Source of the DNA: Promethearchaeia archaeon
Lineage (GTDB): Archaea > Asgardarchaeota > Lokiarchaeia > Sigyniarchaeales > SOKP01
Direction of reading: 5' to 3'
NCBI GenBank assembly: GCA_029856105.1
Contig: JAHQWH010000011.1
Coordinates: 1 to 62,807 of the forward strand
DNA: 62,807 nt
Positions 8,722 to 18,736 of the stretch are shown piece by piece. How positions within the stretch are numbered: position 1 is the first letter of the stretch; each line of letters starts with the position of its first letter. The notes below the pieces were generated by a model. It saw nothing but the letters and a program-made list of their open reading frames with translations, had not been told where the DNA came from and did no database searches. The translations under genes and the position numbers were made by a program.

Positions 8722-9138
8722 TTTATGTAAGCGTAATTTTAATTATATCAAATAACCTTTTTATTTCTTTTTTATTAAACCATCTTTTTCTAACAATAGA
8801 GATGTAGTCAACTTTAAAGTAGATTATATAAAAGAATACCTTTATTTATACCACTAAACCTCAATTACTAAAGTGAAATTGCATCATTTTAGAATTTAAA
8901 ATAATCACGCCCAAAAGTTTATAAAATTTTCTTGTAAAAAATTGGTTTTTGCTTGTTATTGATCAATAGTAATAGAGCAAATCAGATTTATAAATCTTTT
9001 AAGATGTCCAAGAATTATAATTAGTCTCCCCACTAACTCAATTAATTGACTTGTTTTAACCACCAAGTTGAATACTCAGAAAAAGAGAATTAGATTACTT
9101 TCTGCCAGCAAAAAAACAAAAAAAAAAAGAATATCAAA
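8722..9138. other. intergenic region with a repeat of the acyl-CoA synthetase fragment
   Basis: About 417 bases with no supported gene. At about 8925-8949 it carries a 24-base sequence (AAAATTTTCTTGTAAAAA, one mismatch, TTGGT) that also occurs at about 6781-6805 within the acyl-CoA synthetase remnant. Read on the minus strand it resembles the same protein segment (QFFTRKFYKLL compared with QLFTRKFCKIL). It is therefore probably another decayed piece, and it makes a direct repeat on either side of the surface-protein gene. Confidence 0.55.
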
Positions 9139-10899
9139 TTATTGAGTTTCTCCATACTTCTCTTTCCAAATAGGATCGTTAATTTGTAAGACCCTTCTCT
9201 GTACTTTTCCAACCATAGATTTGGGAATTTCTTCTATAATTTCAATTTGTTTAGGGCACTTATAGTGGGTAATATTTTCTTTACTCCAAGCAATTAGCTC
9301 TTCAGAAGTAACTTTACCCACTGATTCGTCTTCTAGTTGGACCCATGCTTTTACTAGTTCTCCCGTCTCAAGATCAGGCAACCCAGAAACAGCTACTTCC
9401 ATTACAGCAGGGTGAGCTCCCAATAGTTCTTCTACTTCCTTTGGAAAAACGGAATAGCCTTTATATTTAATCAACTGTTTCTTTCTATCTCGAATAACCA
9501 TTTGTCCTTGTTCGTCCATGTATCCAATATCTCCAGTTAAACACCAAATTCGCCCGTCCCACTCCTTTAAAGTTTCTACTGTGGCTTCAGGTCTATTGAA
9601 ATACCCTTTCATTACTTGTGGACCACATACACAGATTTCTCCACTAAAATCGATCCCATAACCATTTAATGGTCCCTTACTAAAATCTTTTGAATCGAAT
9701 ATTGCCCAATCAACACCGGGTAATGGTAAACCAATGGTACCGGGAGTATCGGTTCCGTTAAATGGACCATTACTGACTGCAGTTGTACATTCCGTAAGTC
9801 CATAAGCTTCAACAAGGTGTCCATTACTGATTGCTTCGAACGCATCCTTTACGGGTTTATGAAGCGGTCCAGCACCACTAACGCACAAACGAAACATTTT
9901 TTCCAATCTAGGCTCGGGATTCGCTTTTAGGTAGCGAGTTAGACCAATGAAAAGATTTTCAACTCCTGGTAAGATAACTCCACCTTCAGGACCAACTTCT
10001 ACTATTGTATCTACCACTTCTTTTAATTCCAATTCTCTTTTTGCGAAAAGAATGTTAAAATCACCCCCTTCAATAACGACATTTTGAACAATTGTCATCC
10101 CAAAAGCGTGGAACATGGGTATAATACCGATACATGCAATTGGGTGAGTGGCATCAGGCATCCACATAACATTTTGTTTAGCATTAGTTATACAGTTGTA
10201 GTGTGTAATAATCGCAGGTTTGGGAACACCCGTTGTTCCTCCAGTCATTAAATAAACTGCGGGATCATTTAAGGGATCGATTTCAACTTCTGGAATGTCT
10301 ACTTCGCCACGTTTTTGGCATACATCAAGGAAATTAATAGCTCCAGGAACTTCTCCTTTAGGGATTGTTCCGTCCGCAATTAATTGTTCTTTAACGGCAG
10401 GAGGAATAGCTGCTAAATCAACAATACAAGTAGAAATCACGAAGTCAAATTCATATTTATCTTGTATGGGTTTAATCAAACCATACATTACATCCATACA
10501 AATCAATCCTTTGGGTTTCACTTGCTGTAGTACATGAAGAATTTCTAGCGGTTTATATGTGGGATTTATCGGAATAACTATGGCTCCTAATTTAACAGTC
10601 GCAAAATACCCTATTGTAAATTGGAAACAATTTGGAAGTAGAATTGCTACAACATCCCCTTTTTTTACTCCTAACCGTGATAAAGAAGTAGCGAGAGAAT
10701 CAGTATATTTTCGCAATACTCTGTAATTCATAAATGTTTTTGAGAAATATATACACTTATTCTTAGCAAACTCCTCAGTCTTTTGATCAAACCAGTCTCC
10801 TAAACTAATAACGGGAAACACTGGATGTTTTGGGACGCCATCTTGGTATTTCTTAAACCAAGGTTTACTATCATCTACATACCATCTAGGTTCTGTCAT
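9139..10899 (-). CDS. AMP-forming acyl-CoA synthetase (fatty-acid--CoA ligase family)
   Basis: The enzyme activates a carboxylic acid, probably a medium- or long-chain fatty acid, to its CoA thioester through an acyl-adenylate. All family motifs are present: the P-loop-like TGGTTGVPKPAIITH at about residue 220, YGLTECTTA at about 358, TGDIGYMDEQG at about 459, RDRKKQLIKYKGYSVFP at about 475 and the C-terminal lysine motif PKSMVGKVQRR near 565. The length of 586 residues is normal. The start is the ATG at 10899, with a TATA box about 70 bases upstream. It stands alone, but remnants of other beta-oxidation genes (EtfA, 3-hydroxyacyl-CoA dehydrogenase) occur elsewhere in the window. The exact substrate cannot be read from sequence. 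Confidence 0.9.
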   Translation of the reverse strand: MTEPRWYVDDSKPWFKKYQDGVPKHPVFPVISLGDWFDQKTEEFAKNKCIYFSKTFMNYRVLRKYTDSLATSLSRLGVKKGDVVAILLPNCFQFTIGYFATVKLGAIVIPINPTYKPLEILHVLQQVKPKGLICMDVMYGLIKPIQDKYEFDFVISTCIVDLAAIPPAVKEQLIADGTIPKGEVPGAINFLDVCQKRGEVDIPEVEIDPLNDPAVYLMTGGTTGVPKPAIITHYNCITNAKQNVMWMPDATHPIACIGIIPMFHAFGMTIVQNVVIEGGDFNILFAKRELELKEVVDTIVEVGPEGGVILPGVENLFIGLTRYLKANPEPRLEKMFRLCVSGAGPLHKPVKDAFEAISNGHLVEAYGLTECTTAVSNGPFNGTDTPGTIGLPLPGVDWAIFDSKDFSKGPLNGYGIDFSGEICVCGPQVMKGYFNRPEATVETLKEWDGRIWCLTGDIGYMDEQGQMVIRDRKKQLIKYKGYSVFPKEVEELLGAHPAVMEVAVSGLPDLETGELVKAWVQLEDESVGKVTSEELIAWSKENITHYKCPKQIEIIEEIPKSMVGKVQRRVLQINDPIWKEKYGETQ

Positions 10900-10967
10900 A
10901 AAATTTCTACTCTTAAAATAAGTTTTTTTTGTATTAATAATAATGGTGTGAATATATTTGATTTTTA

Positions 10968-10977
10968 TATTTATAAA
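10968..10977 (-). promoter_or_regulatory. TATA box for the acyl-CoA synthetase gene
   Basis: TTTATAAATA on the minus strand lies about 70 bases upstream of the ATG at 10899 and is a close match to the archaeal TATA element. Confidence 0.45.
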
Positions 10978-11046
10978 TCTAATTGGTCATGAAAAATTTT
11001 AAAACATAATTAGAAGTATTTGTTTTAAAAAAATAAAAGAGAAGAG

Positions 11047-12186
11047 TTACAACGATTTATAAAGTGCTTCACCAAGATTAGTTGTACGAGGGTCGCCTGT
11101 GATTGACAACACCATATTATTCATAACAAATGCAAAGCTTAATTTAGCGTCGAGGTCCATTACTACTACGGACCCACCAAATCCACCCCAATAAAAGGTT
11201 CGGGGATTAGGACTAATCGGCATTTCTTTGCTCGTTAACCCCCAACCTAAACCATAGCGTATCGTGTTGTTTAGAACGAGATCAGTACCGTATATTTGTT
11301 CTTCGATCGACTTTTCAATCGTTTTAAGCGAAAGAAGGCGAATATCATCTACTTGGCCCCCACAAGCCAATACCGAGGCTACTCGGGCCACTGATCTCGC
11401 GTTACCTTGACCGTTAGCTGCAGGAATCTCTGCTCCTAGCCAAGCTCTATCTCTAACATTTTTAGGGTCAACAATAGGGTTAGTAAGAGATTTGGCAGCA
11501 ATAGGCCCTAAGTCCTTAAGAACGCCCATTTCAGCTATGTCAGGGGGTAATAATTCAGCAACTCGGTGGTCGTGTTCTTCAGCTAAGCCAATGTGAAAGT
11601 CCGCGTTAAGTGGGATTGCAACCTCCTCTCGAAAAAATGTACCAACAGTTTTACCGGTAACTCGACGAACCAATTCGCCTAATAAATAACCATGTGTTAT
11701 AGAGTGATAACCACTTTGAGTTCCAGGTTCCCACCAAGGTTCTTGTTCAGCGAGTATTTTAATAATTCGATCCCAATTATAAAGCGTTTTAGGTCTAACA
11801 ATTTTACCAAAACCAGATAAACCAGAGGTATGACTAAGAATATGGCGAACAAGAATTTTTTCTTTACCTGCTTGAGCAAATTCGGGCCAGTACTTCGCAA
11901 CGGGTGCGTCAAGGTCAAGCAACCCTCTATCCACACACATGAGCGTACAAAGTACCGTCATTACTTTTGTAGTTGAATATACGTTAATAATTGTATCGCG
12001 TTCCCATGGTCGCGTCTTAGCAGCGTCAGCATAACCCGCCCATATATCAATCACGTATTTACCGTCAATCGTTGCAGCAAACGAAGCTCCGACATCCAAT
12101 CCATCTTCAAAGTTTTTCGCGAAAACTTCCTTAACTTCCTTAAACCGATCGTCGCAAAACCCATTTACTATTACTTTATCTGCCAT
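11047..12186 (-). CDS. serine beta-lactamase/esterase family protein (LACTB/EstB-like)
   Basis: A 379-residue protein of the class C beta-lactamase/DD-peptidase fold. The active-site SxxK is STTK (Ser71-Lys74) in NVYSTTKVMTVLC. The second motif, usually YxN, is read as GYHSITHGYLLGELV near 160, and the third (KTG equivalent) as YWGGFGGSVVVMD near 335. There is no signal peptide, so it is likely cytoplasmic. In this subfamily the enzymes are mostly carboxylesterases or peptidases rather than antibiotic-degrading enzymes. The start ATG at 12186 lies about 20 bases beyond the stop of the radical SAM gene on the same strand, suggesting co-transcription. Confidence 0.85.
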   Translation of the reverse strand: MADKVIVNGFCDDRFKEVKEVFAKNFEDGLDVGASFAATIDGKYVIDIWAGYADAAKTRPWERDTIINVYSTTKVMTVLCTLMCVDRGLLDLDAPVAKYWPEFAQAGKEKILVRHILSHTSGLSGFGKIVRPKTLYNWDRIIKILAEQEPWWEPGTQSGYHSITHGYLLGELVRRVTGKTVGTFFREEVAIPLNADFHIGLAEEHDHRVAELLPPDIAEMGVLKDLGPIAAKSLTNPIVDPKNVRDRAWLGAEIPAANGQGNARSVARVASVLACGGQVDDIRLLSLKTIEKSIEEQIYGTDLVLNNTIRYGLGWGLTSKEMPISPNPRTFYWGGFGGSVVVMDLDAKLSFAFVMNNMVLSITGDPRTTNLGEALYKSL

Positions 12187-12208
12187 TTTTTTTAAAGTAT
12201 TTTATCAT

Positions 12209-13429
12209 TTAATTAGTATTTATTTTTCCGCAACAATATTTATACTTTTTTCCGCTTCCACATGGGCAAGGTTCGTTTCTTCCAACTTTTTTTGCTTTAA
12301 AGGGCGTTGAAGCGTTAACTTGGTGCTCAGCATTAAAGTTTTCTGCCATAATTTTAAAACGAGGTAACGTACGAGAATAAAACATCTTCCAACCTTTGCA
12401 TAGAACGCTTAACTCTTTTGAGAAGCTAGGCGCTCCAAAGCGAAATTTTTGGCAATCTCCATGACATAAATTAAGATAAGGGCATAAATCGCATTCTTTA
12501 TTCCAATTTGCTTTTTGATTTCCAAAGCTTTGATATTTCTCCGATAATAAAAGGTCTTCCCATGAATCGGTTTTAACGTTTCCTAATAACAGGTCATCGC
12601 GTACAAAAAAATCACACGGGTACACGCTACCGTCGTATTCTACAACAAAATATTGAACGCAACTTTTTCCCATATAACAAACGGTATAGCGTCCGTAGAC
12701 TAAATATTCCATAATTGAGTCGAACAAACGAATTGAAACCCTATTCACATCTTCCTTAATCCATTCCTCGAATAAATCGGAAAGAAATTTACCCCAATCT
12801 TTTCCATTAATAGAATATGACTTGAGATTTCCACCCTCATCAAATTCAACACAGGGGATATACTGATGGAAAAAAAAGCCATTGTCACAATGGTAACGAT
12901 AGATTTCTTTAGCTTTTTTTACTGTCTGATTGTTAATTAAAGTTAAAATATTAAATTCTACATCATTTTGCTTAAGAAGCTCTATACCACGCATCACTAG
13001 AGCATGGGTTGGTTTTCCTCCTATAGTTTTCCTATAGAAATCGTGAAGATAAGCCGGACCATCCAAGCTTACACCAAGGAGAAATTTGTATTCTCCAAAA
13101 AATTTAGCTAATTCTTTCGTAATCATTGTTGCGTTAGTTTGAATTCCATTACTAATTGAAGAACCCGGTGGAGCGAATTTTAGCTGGAATTCTACGACTT
13201 TCTTAAAAAAATCTAGACTCAATAAAGTTGGCTCTCCTCCCTGCCAGCCGAAAGCATATCGTCCCTTCTGATCCGTACTCATATAACTTTTTATCATGAT
13301 TTCTAACGTCTCATCAGTCATTCGAGGGCTATTGCTTCCATTTTCAAGATGGTCTATGTAAAAACAATATTCGCATCTTAGGTTACAATCTGCTGAGGCT
13401 GGTTTAATTAGAAGCGAGAAAGGTTTCAT
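12209..13429 (-). CDS. radical SAM/SPASM protein, sulfatase-maturase-like, with SEC-C zinc tail
   Basis: The radical SAM cluster motif CxxxCxxC is Cys15-Cys19-Cys22 ([10 protein letters not shown]). The family signature [10 protein letters not shown] follows at about 63-72. The SPASM region carries the cysteines for two auxiliary clusters ([40 protein letters not shown]). This is the layout of anaerobic sulfatase-maturating enzymes and related peptide-modifying maturases. A SEC-C zinc motif ([19 protein letters not shown]) closes the protein, as in some bacterial anSMEs. No sulfatase is present in the window, so the substrate is unknown. It is transcribed before the serine hydrolase gene, but a link between them is not evident. 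Confidence 0.85.
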   Translation of the reverse strand: MKPFSLLIKPASADCNLRCEYCFYIDHLENGSNSPRMTDETLEIMIKSYMSTDQKGRYAFGWQGGEPTLLSLDFFKKVVEFQLKFAPPGSSISNGIQTNATMITKELAKFFGEYKFLLGVSLDGPAYLHDFYRKTIGGKPTHALVMRGIELLKQNDVEFNILTLINNQTVKKAKEIYRYHCDNGFFFHQYIPCVEFDEGGNLKSYSINGKDWGKFLSDLFEEWIKEDVNRVSIRLFDSIMEYLVYGRYTVCYMGKSCVQYFVVEYDGSVYPCDFFVRDDLLLGNVKTDSWEDLLLSEKYQSFGNQKANWNKECDLCPYLNLCHGDCQKFRFGAPSFSKELSVLCKGWKMFYSRTLPRFKIMAENFNAEHQVNASTPFKAKKVGRNEPCPCGSGKKYKYCCGKINTN

Positions 13430-13547
13430 GATTTTTCATTATGTTAAATTTAATTAAATAAATAAAACTTTTTACAATAGTTTAGCTTTGAGAATTATAC
13501 ATTCAAAAATAATCTTAAATTCCTAAAATAAATTTAGTTCGATAATA

Positions 13548-14999
13548 ATGAAGGAAATAGAGCCTAAAATTTTAAGTAAAGAAGAAATAGAGCGGATCCC
13601 ATCAGGAATTAACGAGGAAGAGCTTTTAGAGTTTGATAAACACGCACTTAATTCGTTTTATGAAGCTTTAACTGCTATAGAAGCAAAAGAACCAGGATCT
13701 TCGTGGGTGAAAGTTGTTGATAAAGAAGGTAATGTAAAAGAGATTCTTGATGCTACATCCATGAATTGGACGTTAAGTCTCGGATTTGCAAACCCGGATG
13801 TTAATTATGCCGCTTATCAACAAATGATTAGACTAAATCACGTAAGATATAACGTATTAACTCCTGCTAGAGTAAAATTGGTAAATAAAATTGCAGAATT
13901 AGCTCCTGGGAAACTTAAAGGAGGAAGGGTTTCATTAAATAATCAAGGTGGGGGATTAGCTAACGAAGCGGCTATCAAATTAGCAATGATGGCATCCAGA
14001 GGGGCCGACCATTTTGGGGTTTTTTGGGGCGGTTATCACGGCTCCACCTTAGTAATGAGTACGGCAACTCAACCAATGCATGGAGTAAACCGTTTCACTA
14101 GTTTTGGTCACGAACATTTCACAAGAATGCCTTATCCTTATTGCTATAGATGTTTGTGGAATTATAAAGGAGGATTAAAAGGTAAAAAGGATCCTAATTG
14201 TAACTTGGAATGTTTTGATTTAGTAGAAAATTATATACTGGGAATGGCACCAAAAAGATTTGCGGGAATTATGCTCGAGCCAATTCAAGCAGCTGGAGGT
14301 CAAATACCAGCACCTCCCGAATTTTTAGTAAAATTAAAAAAAGTCTGTGAAGAGGAAAAGGTGTCCTTAATATATGATGAATGTCAAACGAGCATGTGGA
14401 GATGTGGAAAATATTTCACAATAACCGAGCGATACCAAAAGGAATTGAACTTGGATGTTTCCCCAGACATGATGACATTTACTAAGGGAATCGGAGGCGG
14501 GTATCCGTTAGGTGTTTTAGTTGCATCTCCAAAAATCAAGAAAAGATTTGGTCCTTCGGAAGAGCATACTACGTTTAGCTCTGATCCATTATCATTTGCA
14601 ACTTCACTGGCAGCAATTAAAGTTATCGAGAAAGCTAAATATGGAGAAAACTGTGAAAAAATGGGTAATAAGATCACTAAGCGATTATTAGAAATGCAAG
14701 AAGAATACGAAGAGATTGGAGATATTAGAGGACCAGGATTATTTATCGGGATAGAATTAGTTAAAAACAAAGAGACACGAGAACCTTTCACAGAACTTTC
14801 TGAAGAAATGGTATTACTAGCTCCAAAACATAACTTATATTTAGGACCGAGTATGCCAATTCTAACGGCCACAGGTAAACTTAGAAGACGAAATGTAATC
14901 AAAATCAAGCCACCTTTAGTTGTTACGGAAGAAGATACCGATTTTATATTGGAGAATTTTGAATTAACTCTAAAAGACGCGCTGAATAAGCTAAAATAA
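13548..14999 (+). CDS. class III PLP-dependent aminotransferase
   Basis: A 483-residue fold-type I enzyme of the acetylornithine/omega-aminotransferase class. The PLP-binding features seen are the YHGST motif (WGGYHGSTLVMS) near 165, the acidic LIYDECQTSMWR near 275 (the Asp contacts the pyridine nitrogen) and the Schiff-base lysine in FTKGIGGGYPLG near 312. An insertion with four cysteines (YCYRCLWNYKGG ... DPNCNLECFD, about 198-226) is known in several archaeal and bacterial members and may bind metal. Substrate could be gamma-aminobutyrate, lysine or a similar omega-amino acid. The gene is divergent from the radical SAM gene and has its own start at 13548. Confidence 0.85.
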   Translation: MKEIEPKILSKEEIERIPSGINEEELLEFDKHALNSFYEALTAIEAKEPGSSWVKVVDKEGNVKEILDATSMNWTLSLGFANPDVNYAAYQQMIRLNHVRYNVLTPARVKLVNKIAELAPGKLKGGRVSLNNQGGGLANEAAIKLAMMASRGADHFGVFWGGYHGSTLVMSTATQPMHGVNRFTSFGHEHFTRMPYPYCYRCLWNYKGGLKGKKDPNCNLECFDLVENYILGMAPKRFAGIMLEPIQAAGGQIPAPPEFLVKLKKVCEEEKVSLIYDECQTSMWRCGKYFTITERYQKELNLDVSPDMMTFTKGIGGGYPLGVLVASPKIKKRFGPSEEHTTFSSDPLSFATSLAAIKVIEKAKYGENCEKMGNKITKRLLEMQEEYEEIGDIRGPGLFIGIELVKNKETREPFTELSEEMVLLAPKHNLYLGPSMPILTATGKLRRRNVIKIKPPLVVTEEDTDFILENFELTLKDALNKLK

Positions 15000-15011
15000 C
15001 AAAAAAATTCA

Positions 15012-15023
15012 CTCTTTTTTTTA
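15012..15023 (+). terminator. T-run terminator after the aminotransferase
   Basis: A T-rich run (CTCTTTTTTTTA) lies about 13 bases after the aminotransferase stop. The A-run at 15001-15007 gives the opposite-strand T-run for the convergent helicase gene, so the gap probably ends transcription in both directions. Confidence 0.5.
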
Positions 15024-15044
15024 TTGAAGAATCGAATAAACTAG

Positions 15045-18000
15045 TTATTTAATTTGAATAATAGCAAATGACCTTAAATTAGTGTAATATTTTGCAATAT
15101 TTCTTTTATCCATCTCTTTTTTGAGATCGTCGTATTCAAAGGCCAAATCGTCTAGCTTTTTACTGATAGATGAGATATTTTTTTTGAGAAATTGTAGTTC
15201 TTCTTTCAAATTCTCAATTTTATCTAAACGTTCTTGCTTTTTGATTCTATCGTCTATATTTTTAATGTTTAATAGTTGTCTTTCGGTCGGACTCTGGCTT
15301 TTTTTTTTCTCTAACTTTTGTCTTAAAGATTCTTGTCTAAAACTTAATACTCTCCTTTTGTAACTAAATATTTTCTCTTTCTTAGAGGTCTCGATATCAA
15401 ATATTTTAGCGTTTAAAGCTTTAATTTCCTTTTTCCACAGAGAAGTCTTCCACTTTACAAGACTTTTAGCTTTTTGAGTAAGTTGCTCGAGAAAACTTGG
15501 ATCTAATTGAGCTTTATAAGGAATATCTAGATCGCTAACTAAGTAATCTTGAAATCTTTTAATGTCTAGCACGATATCTGCTAAATCTGGAATCTCATTC
15601 CCTTTATCATCTACTATTACAGCAGAAAATTGATTTTCTAATATGTACCCTTGAAATTTTACGTTAAATACGAATAAATAAATGTCTTTTTTGGAAGATA
15701 AAAGATTGATTAAATGTTCTGGTAGGTTATCCTTCGTTAAATTGAGTATCGTAAATGTCCCCTCTAAATCTCCTGATGTACAAAAATCTAACACTTCGTT
15801 AATTAATGGATGTCCTAACGCAAAGAAGTCGATCTCTTCTCGTTCTCTTGCCAGATTCAAATCAAATGTACCTACGTATTCCTTTGAGAAACTGTACCGG
15901 GGATTTTTAAGTAAAATGTCGTTTACCGTAATTTTTGTTTCGAAACCTATTTTTTCAGAGGCTTTGATACCTTCTTCTTTAAGGACATCTACAAAACCAA
16001 ACTTATTATGATTGAGGCTAAAGAAATATTTCGTTAGTAAAAACAATTCGTTGTGACTAAGCCTTACTTCTTTACATGTTGTCCAAGAAGTTATTAAATC
16101 GTCGATTCGAAAAGACTTTTTGTCAATCAGTAAATCGTCTAGTTGAATTTCCATTTCTCTCGCCCTTTTTACTTCAAGATCTAATCTCCTGTTGAACTCG
16201 TTTAATTTTTTCCTTCTCTTACCCTTTTCTTCAGTAAAGATTATATTTTTTATATCTTTATGTATTCTACCTATTATCGGTTCTAATTGCCCTATAGATT
16301 CTTCGAATAGGTGAATTCTTTTATCGAGCGCGAACATAATATCTGTTTCTACAGTGCCTTCCATATAAAAGTTATAAATGTAAATCTCTTTAGACTTTTG
16401 ACCTATCCTATCAAGTCTACCAATTCTTTGTTCTAATTTCATAGGATTCCATGGTAAATCGTAATTAATCAGAACCCGCGCAAATTGAAAATTTCTACCC
16501 TCGCCACCGATTTCAGTAGAAAGTAAAATAGAGAATTTCTTGCTTTCCCGGAATCTCTCTACAGCTTCATCTTTTTCAACTTTATTTAAGCCTCCGTAAA
16601 AAGTTTCCACGTAATAGTCTTCTTTTTGTTTGTTCAACAAGTCTTTTAAATACAACAAGGTGTCTACAAATTGCGTAAAGACTAATATCTTTTCGTTAGA
16701 ATTTTGAGAATAAATCTTATTTAACAATTCGACTAATTTCTCAGATTTAGAGTCGTAAGGTAATGCTTTTAAATTGTCATAAAATTGTCTTATTATTTTT
16801 TCTTGGTTAAGCAAACCTAAGGAAGTTTTTTCTGATTCTTTAACCGAGTTGTTATCGTTATTGTAAGTAAAGTCAGAATCGATATATTGATTTTTCAATT
16901 CTGATTCGTAATATTCCGGATTTTCATCCCTTAATACATTTAATTCAAGAGAAATGCTTTTTAAGCGCTCAATCTGTTCTAGTCTTCTATCCAGACTTTT
17001 TAAAAACGCGTATTTGGAGCTTGTAAGTAGTTTTTGCAAAGTCGTAATAATAAATCCAATTCCAATGTTCTCTTTACTTGTTGCGGTATTGTAAATTTTC
17101 GCCAAATAGAGTCTAATTTCGTTATATATTTCTAGTTCTTGCTTCGTAGGATTTATAACAATAGTTTTAACAACTCGTTCGTTTAAAAATTCTTCTGAAA
17201 ATACATTCTTTTTACGATTCCTAATTAGAAACTTTGATAATGTGTGGTCCTCTTCAATTTTCTTTAATAAATTTAATTTATAATTATCATTTTTTAACAG
17301 CTCTAATATTCCTTCATTATTTTTGTTACTACTTATGTACTTTAGGTTCTTAAGAAGTTTTATAGTATTTTTTACTTCGAAATTATTTAATTTATCAATT
17401 TGGTTAACATTAGCAACTAGTAAATTTATAAATGGCATATTTTTTCTAAAATGTTCGAAATCTGAAAAATTATCAAAAGCTTCTCCTTGGATTAATTCTA
17501 TAAGCGAATACAATTCAAACGAGTGTAGTTGTAAAGGTGTTGCCGATAATAGCAATAGGGATTCAGTAGAGAGGCTTAGACTCCTTGCTAAATCGTAGTT
17601 TAAGGTTTTCCTATAATTTCCAGTTGCGGCATTAATTAAATATCTTCGCAAATGATGAGCTTCGTCAAAAACAACTATGTCCCATGAAATTTGGGAAAGA
17701 AAGTTTATATATTTTCTATTTTTCGCAAATTGTAGAGAACATATAATAAGATTATCGTAATAAAATGGGTTTTGAAACAACTCAGCGCTCGTACGATTTC
17801 CGTTTTTCTTTAATTCTTTGATCTTTTTTCCATCGTATATAGTAAACTCAATGTTAAACTTGTTTTGCATTTCAAATTGCCATTGTTTTACTAAGGTAGC
17901 AGGAACAATAATTAAAATTCTCTCGGCAAGATTTCTCGCCATCATTTCTTTAATATAAATACCGGCTTCAATTGTTTTTCCGAGTCCAACCTCGTCTGCT

Positions 18001-18653
18001 AAAATAATTCTTGGAAAGTATTCTTCTGATAATCGATGCGCCACATTTATTTGGTGTGGCATAAGGGAAAGTCTAGAATTTGTTATACATTTTATTTGAT
18101 AAGATGTGTAATAAGAATAAAAAAGATTAGCCCAGTACTTTAGTAAGAAATTCTCTGGAGGGTCAATTCTTTGCTTTGAAATTATTCTTTTTACGGGAGT
18201 TTCATACATTGAAATTATTTCAGATTCGTAAATTTGAGCTAATTTCCCATTTGGAAATATAGTTTCATAGGATAAATTTCCATCTTTGATTACAAAATTT
18301 TTGGAATTAATTACTCCAACTCCCTTTTTAGTAATTATTCTTTCGTTAACTCCAAAAACATAATGTATGAGATCAAGAGGATGAATAATTTTAATTATAT
18401 TATTTTCAAATAAAACTTTATATTTGGTTATAAAATAAGAATCTTCGCCATCTAACGTCCTAGAAGCTGGGACGTCTATTCTTTTTACAATTCTACCAAT
18501 ATCTAAATCAGAATTTAATCTGAAGATGACTAAATTGCCTAAGTTGAATTTATGCCCTTGACAATATACATTAAAACACTTTGAAAATCGGGATTCTAAC
18601 GAGTTACTACAAAAAGGGCACTTATATTTAGGAGCCTTAAGATTGTTAATCAT
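15045..18653 (-). CDS. large SNF2/RapA-like superfamily II helicase-translocase
   Basis: A 1202-residue SF2 ATPase. The N-terminus has a zinc finger (YKCPFCSNSLESRFSKC to about residue 36). The SNF2 core shows motif I LADEVGLGKTIEAG (about 218), motif II DEAHHLR (about 329), motif III LLLSATPLQ (about 373), a long insertion, then motif V STEIGGEGRNF (about 710) and motif VI QRIGRLDRIGQ (about 740). About residues 1050-1190 are highly charged and predicted coiled coil. The closest known types are RapA (RNA polymerase recycling) and the stand-alone SNF2 helicases found with DISARM and other defence systems. No nuclease or methylase neighbour is present, so a defence role is only a possibility. 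It is a single gene with no sign of truncation. Confidence 0.85.
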   Translation of the reverse strand: MINNLKAPKYKCPFCSNSLESRFSKCFNVYCQGHKFNLGNLVIFRLNSDLDIGRIVKRIDVPASRTLDGEDSYFITKYKVLFENNIIKIIHPLDLIHYVFGVNERIITKKGVGVINSKNFVIKDGNLSYETIFPNGKLAQIYESEIISMYETPVKRIISKQRIDPPENFLLKYWANLFYSYYTSYQIKCITNSRLSLMPHQINVAHRLSEEYFPRIILADEVGLGKTIEAGIYIKEMMARNLAERILIIVPATLVKQWQFEMQNKFNIEFTIYDGKKIKELKKNGNRTSAELFQNPFYYDNLIICSLQFAKNRKYINFLSQISWDIVVFDEAHHLRRYLINAATGNYRKTLNYDLARSLSLSTESLLLLSATPLQLHSFELYSLIELIQGEAFDNFSDFEHFRKNMPFINLLVANVNQIDKLNNFEVKNTIKLLKNLKYISSNKNNEGILELLKNDNYKLNLLKKIEEDHTLSKFLIRNRKKNVFSEEFLNERVVKTIVINPTKQELEIYNEIRLYLAKIYNTATSKENIGIGFIITTLQKLLTSSKYAFLKSLDRRLEQIERLKSISLELNVLRDENPEYYESELKNQYIDSDFTYNNDNNSVKESEKTSLGLLNQEKIIRQFYDNLKALPYDSKSEKLVELLNKIYSQNSNEKILVFTQFVDTLLYLKDLLNKQKEDYYVETFYGGLNKVEKDEAVERFRESKKFSILLSTEIGGEGRNFQFARVLINYDLPWNPMKLEQRIGRLDRIGQKSKEIYIYNFYMEGTVETDIMFALDKRIHLFEESIGQLEPIIGRIHKDIKNIIFTEEKGKRRKKLNEFNRRLDLEVKRAREMEIQLDDLLIDKKSFRIDDLITSWTTCKEVRLSHNELFLLTKYFFSLNHNKFGFVDVLKEEGIKASEKIGFETKITVNDILLKNPRYSFSKEYVGTFDLNLAREREEIDFFALGHPLINEVLDFCTSGDLEGTFTILNLTKDNLPEHLINLLSSKKDIYLFVFNVKFQGYILENQFSAVIVDDKGNEIPDLADIVLDIKRFQDYLVSDLDIPYKAQLDPSFLEQLTQKAKSLVKWKTSLWKKEIKALNAKIFDIETSKKEKIFSYKRRVLSFRQESLRQKLEKKKSQSPTERQLLNIKNIDDRIKKQERLDKIENLKEELQFLKKNISSISKKLDDLAFEYDDLKKEMDKRNIAKYYTNLRSFAIIQIK

Positions 18654-18736
18654 AAAATTATTATTCTCTCTATTTAATCTAAATATTACAAATAAAAGTA
18701 AAAATTTTGTTATTATAAATTATTGAGGTATCTTTT

